Positions 10,482 through 18,999 of a DNA stretch of 64,000 nucleotides are shown here, one piece after another. The position numbers and the translations under genes were made by a program. Position 1 is the stretch's first letter; every line of letters begins with the position of its first letter. The notes under the pieces were generated by a model. The model saw only the letters and a program-made list of their open reading frames with translations, was not told the origin of the DNA and did no database searches. The stretch is from Collinsella sp. (lineage in GTDB: Bacteria > Actinomycetota > Coriobacteriia > Coriobacteriales > Coriobacteriaceae): the NCBI GenBank assembly GCA_029264355.1, contig JARIBW010000036.1:1-64000 (forward strand). Reading direction: 5' to 3'.

Positions 10482-11312
10482 CTACGAGAACATGCCCGTG
10501 AGGTAATCGTTCAGGCGCTTGTCCTTGGGTCGCTGGAAGATCTGGTCGGTCTCGCCACACTCGACCATATCGCCCATGTAAAAGAAAGCCGTGCGGTTGG
10601 ACACGCGACTCGCCTGCTCCATGTTGTGCGTCACGATCACGATGGCGCGCTCCTTGACCACGCTCTGCATGAGCTCCTCGATCGCCAAGGTCGAAATGGG
10701 GTCGAGGGCCGAGCAGGGCTCGTCGAACAGGATGACATCCGGATGCATGGCGAGCGTGCGGGCGATGCACAGGCGCTGCTGCTGACCGCCGGAGAGCGAG
10801 AATGCGCTCTGGTTCAGCTTGTCCTTGACCTCGTCCCACAAGGCTGCGCCGCGCAAGGACTCCTCGACCAGGGCGTCGAGGTTCTCCTTGCCGCGCAGGC
10901 CATGGCGCTTGGGCGCGAACGCGATGTTCTCGTAGATCGTCTTGTGAAAGGGATTCGGCTGCTGGAACACCATGCCGATCGAACGGCGCAACTCGTAGAG
11001 GTTCTCCTCGCGCGTATTGATGTCGCGTCCGTCGTAGATGATCTCGCCCTCGACCCGGCAGCCCCTTATCTCTCGGTTCATGAGGTTCAAACTTCGCAGG
11101 AACGTGGACTTACCGCAGCCGGACGGACCGATCAACGCGGTGATCTCACCCTTATGGAACGCCAGCGAGGTGTCGTGCAGGACATGGTTGGATCCGTAGT
11201 AGACGTTGACGCCACGCGTCTCGAGCACGATCTCAAAGGACGGGTCCATCTCGACGGCGGCGTCCACGGACACCTGGCCCATGGCGTCTTCGGTCGCAAT
11301 CACTTCACTCAT
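10482..11312 (-). CDS. pstB: PstB, phosphate ABC transporter ATP-binding protein
   Basis: A 276-residue ATPase powering the Pst phosphate importer. Walker [11 protein letters not shown]-loop VFQQPNPF (PstB-characteristic), signature LSGGQQQR and Walker B VILFDEP with CSALDPIS are all present. The first 25 residues are an acidic extension before the ABC domain. Its start overlaps the pstA stop by 4 nt (ATGA). Order is pstS-C-A-B; no phoU follows in this window, as the next gene is the convergent acetyltransferase. Confidence 0.97.
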   Translation of the reverse strand: MSEVIATEDAMGQVSVDAAVEMDPSFEIVLETRGVNVYYGSNHVLHDTSLAFHKGEITALIGPSGCGKSTFLRSLNLMNREIRGCRVEGEIIYDGRDINTREENLYELRRSIGMVFQQPNPFHKTIYENIAFAPKRHGLRGKENLDALVEESLRGAALWDEVKDKLNQSAFSLSGGQQQRLCIARTLAMHPDVILFDEPCSALDPISTLAIEELMQSVVKERAIVIVTHNMEQASRVSNRTAFFYMGDMVECGETDQIFQRPKDKRLNDYLTGMFS

Positions 11313-12274
11313 TCGGCGGTCATCCTTTTAGCCAGGGCCTTGCCCGCGAGGCGGGAGAGCACGTTGAACAAAAGCACGCAGATCATCAGCAAGGCGGCGG
11401 TGCCCCACACGATATGTTGGGCCTCGGGACTACCCTCGCCGTAGATCTTGTAGATATGCACCGCGAGCGACTCACCGGGACGGAAGATGTTCCAGGCGCA
11501 CGTGGGGCTGGAGAAGTCGAGCGTGAGGAAGTTCAGGCGCACCGGGCTCGACATGCCCGAGGTGAACAGCAGGGCCGCGGCCTCGCCGAACACGCGACCG
11601 GCGGAGAGCACGACACCCGTGACGATGGCGGGCATGGCAGCCGGGATGAGCACGTGAACCGTGGCCTCCCAGCGCGTGAGGCCCATGGCCAGACATGCGT
11701 CGCGCTGATGTTGGGGCACGTCCTCAAGTGCCTGCTGGATGACGCGCACCAAAATCGGGATGTTGAACATGGTGAGCGCCACAGCGCCGGAGATGATCGA
11801 GTACTTCCATCCGAAGTTCACGGAGAACACGAGGAACCCGAACATGCCCACGACGATCGACGGCAGCGACGACAAGGTCTCGATGGCCGTGCTCGCAATC
11901 GCGGTGATGGGGCCGTCCGGAGCGTATTCGGTGAGGAACACCGCCGCGCCCAGACTCACCGGCACCGATATCAGCAGCGTGATGACAAGCAGGTAGAACG
12001 AGTCGAACAGCTGATAGGCGACACCGCCGGCAGCACCGTTGGAACGGCTCGGCTCCGTGAGGAAGCCGGGGGTCAACAAAGTGGAAAGGCCCTCGTACAG
12101 AATATAGGCCACCATCGACACGACGATGAGCATGACGAAGCATGCGATGCCGGTCAGGACGGCGGTGGCGATGCGGTCGCCGCGCTGGGCGCGCAGGATG
12201 TGTCCCCCATCGCTCGCAAGCGATCGCGGGGCGCCAGAAGCGCGTGCCTGAGTGGCGGTGCGTTCATCGGCCAT
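11309..12274 (-). CDS. pstA: PstA, phosphate ABC transporter permease
   Basis: A 321-residue inner-membrane permease with about six hydrophobic segments starting near residue 35. The PstA motif region [17 protein letters not shown] is visible, as is the cytoplasmic EAA-type loop [21 protein letters not shown] that contacts PstB. It overlaps pstC by 11 nt and pstB by 4 nt. A ribosome site AAAGGGG lies about 8 nt before the ATG. Confidence 0.96.
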   Translation of the reverse strand: MADERTATQARASGAPRSLASDGGHILRAQRGDRIATAVLTGIACFVMLIVVSMVAYILYEGLSTLLTPGFLTEPSRSNGAAGGVAYQLFDSFYLLVITLLISVPVSLGAAVFLTEYAPDGPITAIASTAIETLSSLPSIVVGMFGFLVFSVNFGWKYSIISGAVALTMFNIPILVRVIQQALEDVPQHQRDACLAMGLTRWEATVHVLIPAAMPAIVTGVVLSAGRVFGEAAALLFTSGMSSPVRLNFLTLDFSSPTCAWNIFRPGESLAVHIYKIYGEGSPEAQHIVWGTAALLMICVLLFNVLSRLAGKALAKRMTAE

Positions 12275-13178
12275 GGGACTTCGCCCCTTTCTTTCCGATC
12301 ATATGGATGATCAAGATGAAGATGAGCGACATGCCCATCAGCAGCAGGCCGAGGGACCACAGCACGTCCTTCTGCACCGATCCGTCGGCGTAAATCGCCA
12401 TGCTGCTGGTGAGCGTCGTGGTGATGGTCGAGGCCGGGGACAGCAAGGACAGCGGCATGACCTCGGCACCGCCGATGACCATGCGCACGGCCAGCGTCTC
12501 GCCAAAGGCGCGCGTCATGCCGAGGATGACCGCGGTCATGAGGGAGGGCATCGCGGATTTGATCACGACGTGACGGATGGTCTGCCAGCGCGTGCATCCC
12601 AAAGCGAGCGAACCCTGACGATAGCCGTCGGGCACGGCGCGCAAGGCGTCCATGGAAAGCGTGGTCACCGTCGGCAGGATCATGATCGCCAACACGATGG
12701 CGCCGGGCAGGATGCCCATACCGGTCTGCGTGCCGAAGATGGCCTTGCAGGCGGCGACGATCACATGGAAGCCGATGAGGCCGAACACGACGGAGGGAAT
12801 GCCCACGAGCAGCTCGACCAGCGGTTGGAAGATCTTCTTACCGAAATCCGGGCGGATCTCGACCGCGAAGATCGCCGAGCCGATGGCAATGGGCAGCGCG
12901 ATGGCGGTCGACAGCAACGTGACCGCGAACGACGTGACGATGAGCGGCAGCGCCCCGGTCTGCGGCAGACCGGTCCCGGGATCTATGTTGGCAAGGCTCC
13001 AATCGGTCCCGGTGAAGAAGCCGACGAGGTCCACGCCGTCCTTGAAGAAGGTGGAGAGGCCCTTTTGCGCGACCATGACGATAAGCGCGAGGACCAGCAA
13101 TGTCACGAGCGCGACGCACGCGCCCGTGACACCGAAACCGACCTTCTCAAGGCTGCGCTTGGGCATCTGTTTTGCCAT
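12264..13178 (-). CDS. pstC: PstC, phosphate ABC transporter permease
   Basis: A 304-residue permease partner of PstA with six likely membrane segments; the EAA-type loop reads SLALGCTRWQTIRHVVIKSAM. The N-terminus has a short basic lead before the first helix (about 15-38). GAAAGG precedes the ATG. It follows pstS by 34 nt and overlaps pstA, so pstS-C-A-B form one transcription unit. Confidence 0.96.
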   Translation of the reverse strand: MAKQMPKRSLEKVGFGVTGACVALVTLLVLALIVMVAQKGLSTFFKDGVDLVGFFTGTDWSLANIDPGTGLPQTGALPLIVTSFAVTLLSTAIALPIAIGSAIFAVEIRPDFGKKIFQPLVELLVGIPSVVFGLIGFHVIVAACKAIFGTQTGMGILPGAIVLAIMILPTVTTLSMDALRAVPDGYRQGSLALGCTRWQTIRHVVIKSAMPSLMTAVILGMTRAFGETLAVRMVIGGAEVMPLSLLSPASTITTTLTSSMAIYADGSVQKDVLWSLGLLLMGMSLIFILIIHMIGKKGAKSHGR

Positions 13179-13212
13179 GACGCACCTTTCGAGAGGATAT
13201 GTGAAGAGGGTC

Positions 13213-14145
13213 TTACTTCTCGGTGACGACGCCGTTCGCGTCCTTCACCACGGCCATCTTGGAGACCGGGATGAACCCCTGCTCGGCAACGAGCTCGCCC
13301 TGGACGTCATCGGAGAGCATGTACTCGAGGAACGCCTTGGTGGCGTCATCGGCGTCCTTGGCGCAGTACATGTGCTCGGTGGCCCAGATCGGGAAGGAGT
13401 TGTCGAGGACGTTCTCGCTCGCGGGCTCCACGCCGCCGACCTTGATGGCGGTGAACTTGGAATCGTCGAAGTGGGAGAAGTCGATGTAGGAAATGGCGTT
13501 GTCGGTTGAGCCCATCAGGGTCTGGACGTCGCCGGACTTGTCCTGCTCGGGCTGGGCGGGCTTATAGGTGTTCTTCTCGTCACCGAAGACGGCGGCCTCG
13601 AAGGTGGCACGGGTGCCGGAACCCTCCTTGCGATTGACGACGACGATCTCGGCATCCTCGCCGCCGACCTCGCTCCAGTTGGTGATGGCGCCGCCGAAGA
13701 TGCGTTTAAGCTGCTCGAGGGTCAGGTCGTCGACGGTGACGTTCTTGGAGACGATCGGGCCCATGCCCACAACGGCGACCTCGTGATCGACGAGCTTGGC
13801 GGCGGCATCGGCGTCGAGCTTGGTCTCGGCGAAGACGTCGGAGTTACCGATGGTCACGGTACCGGAGGACACGGCGGTGAGGCCGGCACCGGAGCCGTTG
13901 CCGGAACCGGAGATCACGCAGTCGGGGTTCTCGTTCATGAACTGCTCGGCCGCAGCCTCGACGAGGGCCTGGAAGGAGGAGGCGCCGTCGTAGGTGACCT
14001 CACCCGTAACGCCGGCGGCGGCGTCGGCGGAACCGGCAGCGGGGGCCTCGGAGCCACCGCAGCCAGCCAGGCCGAGACCCGCCACGGCGGCGGCGCCACC
14101 GGCGAGACCGAGGAAGGAGCGACGAGAGCAGGAATAATCGAACAT
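13213..14145 (-). CDS. pstS: PstS, phosphate-binding lipoprotein with Tat-like signal
   Basis: A 310-residue periplasmic-type phosphate-binding protein. The signal has a twin-arginine motif SRRSFLG (7-13), a hydrophobic stretch, and a lipobox ending at Cys29 (GLAGC), so it is probably Tat-exported and lipid-anchored. The mature part has PstS features such as the GSGNGSGAG loop and NRKEGSGTR. It is the first gene of the pst operon, with GAAGGGAG before the ATG, and sits below a promoter carrying PHO-box-like repeats. Confidence 0.95.
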   Translation of the reverse strand: MFDYSCSRRSFLGLAGGAAAVAGLGLAGCGGSEAPAAGSADAAAGVTGEVTYDGASSFQALVEAAAEQFMNENPDCVISGSGNGSGAGLTAVSSGTVTIGNSDVFAETKLDADAAAKLVDHEVAVVGMGPIVSKNVTVDDLTLEQLKRIFGGAITNWSEVGGEDAEIVVVNRKEGSGTRATFEAAVFGDEKNTYKPAQPEQDKSGDVQTLMGSTDNAISYIDFSHFDDSKFTAIKVGGVEPASENVLDNSFPIWATEHMYCAKDADDATKAFLEYMLSDDVQGELVAEQGFIPVSKMAVVKDANGVVTEK

Positions 14146-14317
14146 GGTTCTCCCTTCGAGAGCAACATCGGCATGATTTCACGCCGGACGGAAACGGGGC
14201 CCATCTTCATCCCCATGAGGCGCGTTCGGGCCCCATCCGTCGTACGGCAAGCACAATACCGCGCGCTCGCCGCCCATCTGCCCTCGTTCGCCGTCTCTTA
14301 CGGCACTCTGACCGAGC

Positions 14318-14357
14318 ATTACCACGTGTTTTGACCCGCCTTACAAGCGGCTTACAT
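14318..14357 (-). promoter_or_regulatory. pst operon promoter with PHO-box-like direct repeats
   Basis: On the minus strand TTGTAA (-35, 14341-14346) and GGTAAT (-10, 14318-14323) are separated by exactly 17 nt. The -35 is embedded in TGTAAG repeats at 14341-14346 and 14352-14357 (TTACA on the plus strand, 11-bp period). This matches the layout of Gram-positive PHO boxes bound by PhoP/PhoB-type regulators. The sequence pattern is direct; the regulator is inferred. Confidence 0.5.
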
Positions 14358-14390
14358 CGCAGCGAGCCCCTCTCGATTAAACTCCGTCAG

Positions 14391-14708
14391 TCATTCCCGA
14401 TTCCTCGCGTGTCCAACATCTTTCCCAGTCACCCCGTAATGCTCAAGGAGCCACTGAGACGCCTCGTCAATTTTCCTGTCCGCCCACCGCGCGATTACCT
14501 CCTTGGAAATAGGAAAAGAATCTCAGGGATGCACGTACCTTCGAGTATTGAAATCCTTTGGAAGCCCGCGTTCCTCTATGTAATCCTGACTCACGCCAGG
14601 CCCATTAGGGGGAATTCTGTAATTTGCGACCCGCCAGACGACCCAGCCAACAATCATCGCGGCACATACGACAAGAAGCAGTGCGACGGCACGGCAGGCA
14701 CGTCTCAT
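14391..14708 (-). pseudogene. Small membrane protein frame interrupted by an in-frame TGA
   Basis: An ATG at 14706-14708 behind AGGATTGTG begins a 61-codon frame: a short basic lead (MRRACR), one hydrophobic helix (about 7-27), then a polar part ending YVHP at a TGA (14523-14525). The same frame continues with 43 sense codons of coding character (starting DSFPISKEVIARW, ending ARNRE) to a TGA at 14391-14393. It could be a nonsense-inactivated 105-residue protein, a 61-residue protein, or a readthrough gene. GC is visibly lower than in neighbours. I do not recognise the family. Confidence 0.45.
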
Positions 14709-14715
14709 CACAATC

Positions 14716-14850
14716 CTAGCCCCCGTAGCAAAATGCACCAGTATGAGAACGATATGGAGCGACATCGTATGGAAGGATTTCCAATTCAGCGTCCCATCCA
14801 TCGCACGCCATCAGGGCGTTATGGCTCTCGCCGGTATAGTCGTTTTCCAT
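14716..14850 (-). CDS. Hypothetical 44-residue acidic protein
   Basis: The frame MENDYTGESHNALMACDGWD to FCYGG starts at 14850, 9 nt after GGAG. A plausible promoter is just upstream (-35 TTGAAT at 14913-14918, -10 TAAAGT at 14891-14896, 16-nt spacer), and the next small gene starts 7 nt after its stop. This makes a two-gene unit in a lower-GC patch. The protein is acidic, with two Cys and no membrane segment. The frame extends upstream without a stop, but that part lacks coding character. Family unknown; it could be a fragment of a decayed gene. Confidence 0.4.
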   Translation of the reverse strand: MENDYTGESHNALMACDGWDAELEILPYDVAPYRSHTGAFCYGG

Positions 14851-14890
14851 GCATGATGTCTCCAATAATCGAGCCATTCCGCTGCGTGCG

Positions 14891-14918
14891 ACTTTATTTG
14901 GTACGCAATCAAATTCAA
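14891..14918 (-). promoter_or_regulatory. Candidate promoter of the 14391-14850 mini-operon
   Basis: On the minus strand TTGAAT (14913-14918), a 16-nt spacer and TAAAGT (14891-14896) lie about 40 nt before the ATG at 14850. The flanks are AT-rich compared with the genome. The match to a sigma-70 promoter is reasonable but unproven. Confidence 0.35.
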
Positions 14919-15013
14919 TGCGGTTCGAGGAGAGGACTTCAATCAAATCGGTAAGCGGCGTAAAACCACAGCACAACAGCCTCGGTATTAGCGCTGTTGA
15001 CGACTTACATATG

Positions 15014-15047
15014 AAAAGGCGGTGCCACGTTCGACCGCGACACCGCC
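15014..15047 (-). terminator. Terminator after the pepV / 52-residue-protein unit
   Basis: On the minus strand GGCGGTG (41-47 of this line, ending 15047) pairs with CACCGCC (15018-15024) and is followed by TTTT (15014-15017). It lies about 55 nt beyond the stop of the 52-residue gene and fits a rho-independent terminator. Confidence 0.7.
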
Positions 15048-15102
15048 CTCTGCGAAATATGATGCTTCTTCCGAGCAGCTCACATTCCAACCGTTCAACG
15101 CC

Positions 15103-15261
15103 CTAGCGCTTCTTTTTCGGGCGCTTCTTCTTGGTGGGCTGGTCCGCCTTCTTGGCACTCGGGACATCGTGGCGTTTACAGTACAGATGCCTGCCGAACG
15201 CCATGGACACCGCGATGATTGCGATATAGAAGAGCTGCTCCCAGATATTCGGGGCTTCCAT
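15103..15261 (-). CDS. Hypothetical 52-residue membrane protein with Lys/Arg-rich tail
   Basis: Starts MEAPNIWEQLFYIAIIAV, with one hydrophobic helix (about 10-23), then a tail ending in a Lys/Arg cluster (KKKRPKKKR). The ATG at 15259-15261 follows TTGGAG, which lies in the last codons of the upstream M20 dipeptidase gene; only 1 nt separates the two, so they are co-translated. A terminator follows at 15014-15047. The basic tail predicts an N-out/C-in helix binding acidic lipid or nucleic acid. Family not recognised. Confidence 0.7.
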   Translation of the reverse strand: MEAPNIWEQLFYIAIIAVSMAFGRHLYCKRHDVPSAKKADQPTKKKRPKKKR

Positions 15262-15262
15262 G

Positions 15263-16690
15263 CTAGAACTCCAATTCGTTCAAGCGCACGAGCGCGATGA
15301 TGTACATCTTGAGGGCATCGCGCAGGAGCTGCTCGTTGGCGGCCTCGTTCGGGCCGTGCATGCTGCCCGCCCACGCAGGGAGCTCCAGGCCGTTATCCTC
15401 GGGGCCGAACGAGACGGCGCTCTTGAAGTTGCGCGCATACGTGCCGCCGCCCATGGAGAAGGGCTCTGCGGGCTTGCCCGTGACCTCGCGATACGTATTG
15501 AGCAGCGCGCGAACCGCCGGGCTGTCCGCGGAGACGCTGAAGGGCTCCTTGGCGCGGCCGGCGATGAACTCGGCTCCATATCGAGACGCATGGGCCCCGC
15601 AGATCATGACCATCTCATCGGAGGTGGTGGAATCGGGGTAACGGACATCGATGGTCTGGAGGATATGTCCGTCCGCCACCTCAATCGTGCCGGCATTGCA
15701 GGTAAGGGCACCGAAGGCCTCGCTCTCCGCGGCGATGCCCAGGCCCTCCCCCGCCGTGCCGTCATGCACCACGGAGAGCAAGTCGAGGAAGGAGCGCTCC
15801 GCGGGATCGAACAGATCGGGCTGAGCATCCATCACCTCATGCAAGTAGCCCACCACAAGCGCGATGGCGTTGATCGTGCCCTCGGGCAGGGAGGCGTGCC
15901 CACCGATGCCCTGGGCGAAGATGCGCGTGCAGCCTTCGCCCGCATCCTCAAGCGTGATGCGGTTCGCATTGGCCTGTGGGGCGGGAAGGTCGGACAGGGG
16001 CGCGGCGATGAAGCACGCGGACTGGCTGGGGATGGCGTTGGTCGCCTCGGCCCCGCTCCAGGAGCGGATGACGCCGTTCTCGATCTCCGCGCTCTTGAAG
16101 GTGCCGCCAAAACAGCCTTTCTCGGCGTTGCACACGGGGAACTCGGCATCGGGGGTGAAGAGGAACAGCGGTTGCTCATGGCCGGCCAGGTAGTGCTTGA
16201 CGTCGGTCATGCCCACCTCCTCGTCACAGCCGAGAAGCGCACGGAAGGTGTAGCGCGGGGCGATCCCCTCACGCAGGAAGAACGCGCCGGCGTAAAGCGA
16301 CAGGACGGCGGGGCCCTTGTCATCGATCACACCACGGCCGAGCAGCCAACCCTCGCGACGCTCCATGGAAAATGGGTCGGTGTCCCAACCGGGACCGGCG
16401 GGGACGACATCGACATGCGCGATGGTGGCGAGCTGCTCCTCACGCTCGCCCGGGATGTCGGCCATACCCACATACCCCGCATCGTCACTTACCTGATAGC
16501 CCAGGCGCCGTGCGATGGACAGAGCGCAATCAAGCGCTGAACGCACCTCGGGGCCGAACGGGGCCCCATCTTCGCCCTTGGAACCATCCGCGACGGACGG
16601 ATGGGAGACGAGCGCGGCGATGTCGCAGACAACGTCCTCCCAAACATCCTCGACATATGCGTCGACGCGCGCAGCAAGATCATAGGCCAT
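15263..16690 (-). CDS. pepV: M20-family dipeptidase, PepV/Sapep type
   Basis: A 475-residue cytosolic metallo-dipeptidase. First metal-binding stretch AHVDVVPAGPGW (about residues 92-103), then the catalytic region GRGVIDDKGPA, the Glu pair in LLGCDEEVGM, and the C-terminal GGGTYAR and MHGPNE of PepV-like enzymes. Length fits the family (about 470). The ATG at 16690 follows GAGGGG at 8 nt; an in-frame GTG at 16699 would place the start too close to it. It probably releases amino acids from dipeptides. Followed immediately by the 52-residue gene. Confidence 0.88.
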   Translation of the reverse strand: MAYDLAARVDAYVEDVWEDVVCDIAALVSHPSVADGSKGEDGAPFGPEVRSALDCALSIARRLGYQVSDDAGYVGMADIPGEREEQLATIAHVDVVPAGPGWDTDPFSMERREGWLLGRGVIDDKGPAVLSLYAGAFFLREGIAPRYTFRALLGCDEEVGMTDVKHYLAGHEQPLFLFTPDAEFPVCNAEKGCFGGTFKSAEIENGVIRSWSGAEATNAIPSQSACFIAAPLSDLPAPQANANRITLEDAGEGCTRIFAQGIGGHASLPEGTINAIALVVGYLHEVMDAQPDLFDPAERSFLDLLSVVHDGTAGEGLGIAAESEAFGALTCNAGTIEVADGHILQTIDVRYPDSTTSDEMVMICGAHASRYGAEFIAGRAKEPFSVSADSPAVRALLNTYREVTGKPAEPFSMGGGTYARNFKSAVSFGPEDNGLELPAWAGSMHGPNEAANEQLLRDALKMYIIALVRLNELEF

Positions 16691-16756
16691 GCTCTTCACC
16701 CCTCATCCGCCGCCCGGACGACCGGGACGGCTCAAATTGACACATTGCTCAATATC

Positions 16757-17440
16757 TTATCCCCAAACGCCGAGCACCGAGGCGATCTCATCAACTGAGC
16801 GACAAACCGCAACGGCACCCGCCCCCTCGAGCTCACCGGGTTCCGCGGCACCCGAATACAGTCCAATGCAAGGGATTCCAAGCTCAGCGGCACCAAGCAC
16901 ATCATATTTGCGATCACCGACCATGATGGCGTCTCGTGCGTCCGCGCCGAGCATTTCGAGCGCGGCGGAGATGGATTCCACTTTCGAATATCGCACGCCC
17001 GGGACGCGACCGGCGACGGCATGGAACTGCGTGACGCCGAGAGCGCTCAAAAGGGCAATTGCGGACGATTCGATTCGAGATGTCGCAACGGCCAAGCGAC
17101 GTCCCCGCGCGCGCAAATCGACGAGAAGATCGCTCATGCCGGGAAGCAGGGGAATCTCATCGACGGTGACGGTTTCCTCGAACAGCCTTCGATACTCCGA
17201 TACGGCTTCAAGCGCACCTTCGGCGTCGATATCGCACACGAGGCGGATCCCCTCTTCCAGCGGGGGACCGATCAGCGGGAAAAGCTGTTCGTCAAGTAAA
17301 TCGTATCCTCGACGGGAAAGCACCTCTCGGACAACGCGGAAGATAGCCGGTTGGGTGTCGGCGACCGTGCCGTCGAAATCGAAGAGAACGACCGGCCTCG
17401 ACCTGAGACACGATGCATCAGCAAGTACCGAAGTGCCCAT
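16757..17440 (-). CDS. HAD-superfamily phosphatase, phosphoglycolate-phosphatase-like
   Basis: A 227-residue hydrolase. Motif I is DFDGTVADT (about 21-29) with the nucleophile Asp and the acid/base Asp two residues later; motif II is VATSR; motif III/IV is MVGDRKYDVLGA. A helical cap lies between, as in Gph/PpaX enzymes. It probably dephosphorylates a small metabolite, perhaps 2-phosphoglycolate or pyrophosphate. The substrate is not determined by sequence. It lies between the rpsA terminator and pepV on the same strand. Confidence 0.82.
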   Translation of the reverse strand: MGTSVLADASCLRSRPVVLFDFDGTVADTQPAIFRVVREVLSRRGYDLLDEQLFPLIGPPLEEGIRLVCDIDAEGALEAVSEYRRLFEETVTVDEIPLLPGMSDLLVDLRARGRRLAVATSRIESSAIALLSALGVTQFHAVAGRVPGVRYSKVESISAALEMLGADARDAIMVGDRKYDVLGAAELGIPCIGLYSGAAEPGELEGAGAVAVCRSVDEIASVLGVWG

Positions 17441-17473
17441 GAGACCTCACAAACGATAACATGTCGAATAGAA

Positions 17474-17503
17474 GGCCCCGACGGACATACATCCGTCGGG
17501 GCC
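17474..17503 (-). terminator. Hairpin terminator after rpsA
   Basis: A perfect 12-bp stem (17474-17485 with 17492-17503) and 6-nt loop lie 40 nt past the rpsA stop, followed on the minus strand by TTCTATT. Strong stem, weak U-tract. Confidence 0.7.
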
Positions 17504-17542
17504 TGCAGCGAACCTAGGGTTCAAAGGCGATATACCGGAGAT

Positions 17543-18703
17543 TTACTCGGCGTCCTCGGCCTTCTCCTCACCCTCGAGCGGGGTGACCTCGATCTCGATG
17601 CCGAGGGTCTCGGCAGCGGACTTCATGGACAGGGAGATGCGACGACGGTCGAGGTCGATCTCCATGACCTTGACCTGGACCTTGGAGCCCACAGAGGTGA
17701 CCTGGGCAGGCTGGTCCACGTGCTTGTTGGCCATCTCGGAGATGTGCACGAGACCCTCGATGCCGTCACCGAGGTCGACGAACGCACCGAAGGGAACGAG
17801 CTTGGTGACGGTGCCCTCGACGATGGCGCCCACGGGGTACTTCTTGACCAGCGCACGCCACGGATCCTCGGTGGTCTGCTTGAGACCGAGGGAGATGCGC
17901 TCGCGGTTCAGATCGACGTCGAGCACCTCGACCTCGACCTCCTGGCCGACCTTGACGACCTCGGAGGGGTGGTTGACGTGGTTCCAAGAGAGCTCGGAGA
18001 TGTGGATGAGGCCGTCGATGCCGCCCAGATCCACGAAGGCGCCGAAGTCCACGATGGAGGAAACGGTGCCCTTGAGGCGCATGCCGCTCTTGAGCTTGGA
18101 GAGGATCTCGGAGCGCTCGGCCTTGCGAGACTCCTCGAGAACGACGCGGCGGGAGAGCACGACGTTGTTGCGGTTGCGATCCATCTCGATGACGCGAGCC
18201 TCGATGCGGGTGCCGAGGTAGGAGGTGAGGTCCTTCACGCGGCGAAGGTCAACGAGGGAGGCGGGCAGGAAGCCGCGCAGGCCGATGTCGAGGATGAGAC
18301 CGCCCTTGACGACCTCGATGACCTCGCCCTCGACGTTCTCGCCGGCGTTGAACTTCTCCTCGATGCGGTTCCAGGCACGCTCGTACTCGGCGCGCTTCTT
18401 GGAGAGAACCAGACGACCGTCCTTGTCCTCCTTCTGGAGCACGAGCGCCTCGATGGAGTCGCCCAGCGCCACGAGGTCGGCGGGGTTGGCATCCTTGCGG
18501 ATGGAGAGCTCGCGGACGGGAATGACGCCCTCGGACTTGAAGCCGATGTCGACGAGGACCTCGTCGCGCTCGATCTTCACAACGGTGCCGTTGACCAGGT
18601 CGCCCTCATCGAAATCGGTGATGGAGTTGTCGATGAGGTTGTTCATCTCCTCGGTATCGACGTCGTCGAGGGAGAAGATGGACGAGTTCTGAATCTCACT
18701 CAA
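17543..18703 (-). CDS. rpsA: Ribosomal protein S1, four S1 domains
   Basis: A 386-residue RNA-binding protein of the small ribosomal subunit that helps mRNA load. Four S1/OB-fold repeats are visible, at about 33-105, 120-188, 205-275 and 290-362, with recurring G.V..I..FG.FVDLG patterns (e.g. GTVSSIVDFGAFVDLGGIDG and VTKLVPFGAFVDLG). It starts MSEIQNSSIFS, with GAAAGGGG before the ATG. Four repeats is the usual number in Gram-positive and actinobacterial S1 (six in E. coli). The C-terminus is acidic. Confidence 0.95.
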   Translation of the reverse strand: MSEIQNSSIFSLDDVDTEEMNNLIDNSITDFDEGDLVNGTVVKIERDEVLVDIGFKSEGVIPVRELSIRKDANPADLVALGDSIEALVLQKEDKDGRLVLSKKRAEYERAWNRIEEKFNAGENVEGEVIEVVKGGLILDIGLRGFLPASLVDLRRVKDLTSYLGTRIEARVIEMDRNRNNVVLSRRVVLEESRKAERSEILSKLKSGMRLKGTVSSIVDFGAFVDLGGIDGLIHISELSWNHVNHPSEVVKVGQEVEVEVLDVDLNRERISLGLKQTTEDPWRALVKKYPVGAIVEGTVTKLVPFGAFVDLGDGIEGLVHISEMANKHVDQPAQVTSVGSKVQVKVMEIDLDRRRISLSMKSAAETLGIEIEVTPLEGEEKAEDAE

Positions 18704-18999
18704 AGGTGGACCCCTTTCGAACTACGGGGCCCCGATTACCTGACCTGCAGATGGTTGCTTGCAAAGAGCGGACGGACCGCCAGCGCGCGCGCACCGTTTG
18801 GAACAATCTCGGGGGCCGACAGATACTGACGTGAACTATAAACATTCACGGTTCATTAGGTTACGTTGAAAGCTCCCCGTTTTCAAGCGTTGTATGGGAT
18901 TTTTTCGTCTATGGTCGCAAACGACCCGCAAACGCCGAACGACCCGAGCCACCTCGCGTAAAATGGCCTTTCGAAAACTATTCGAGTCGGAGTGTCGTC
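18704..18999. other. Divergent intergenic region between rpsA and the LacI gene
   Basis: About 296 bp without a gene. It holds the rpsA leader (roughly 130 nt) and AT-richer sequence near 18835-18900, including TGAAC/GTTCA arms around 18832-18855 and a minus-strand TATAGT-like -10. For the LacI gene a TAAAAT-like -10 lies near 18959-18964. No clear -35 was seen for either, so start sites are uncertain. Confidence 0.4.

Noticed and set aside
14523-14525. Selenocysteine reading of the in-frame TGA
   Set aside because: No family with Sec at this place is recognised and no SECIS-like element stood out; a nonsense mutation is simpler.
17351-18829. 492-codon plus-strand frame
   Set aside because: Antisense shadow of rpsA, low complexity (VDLDL-type repeats), no ribosome site.
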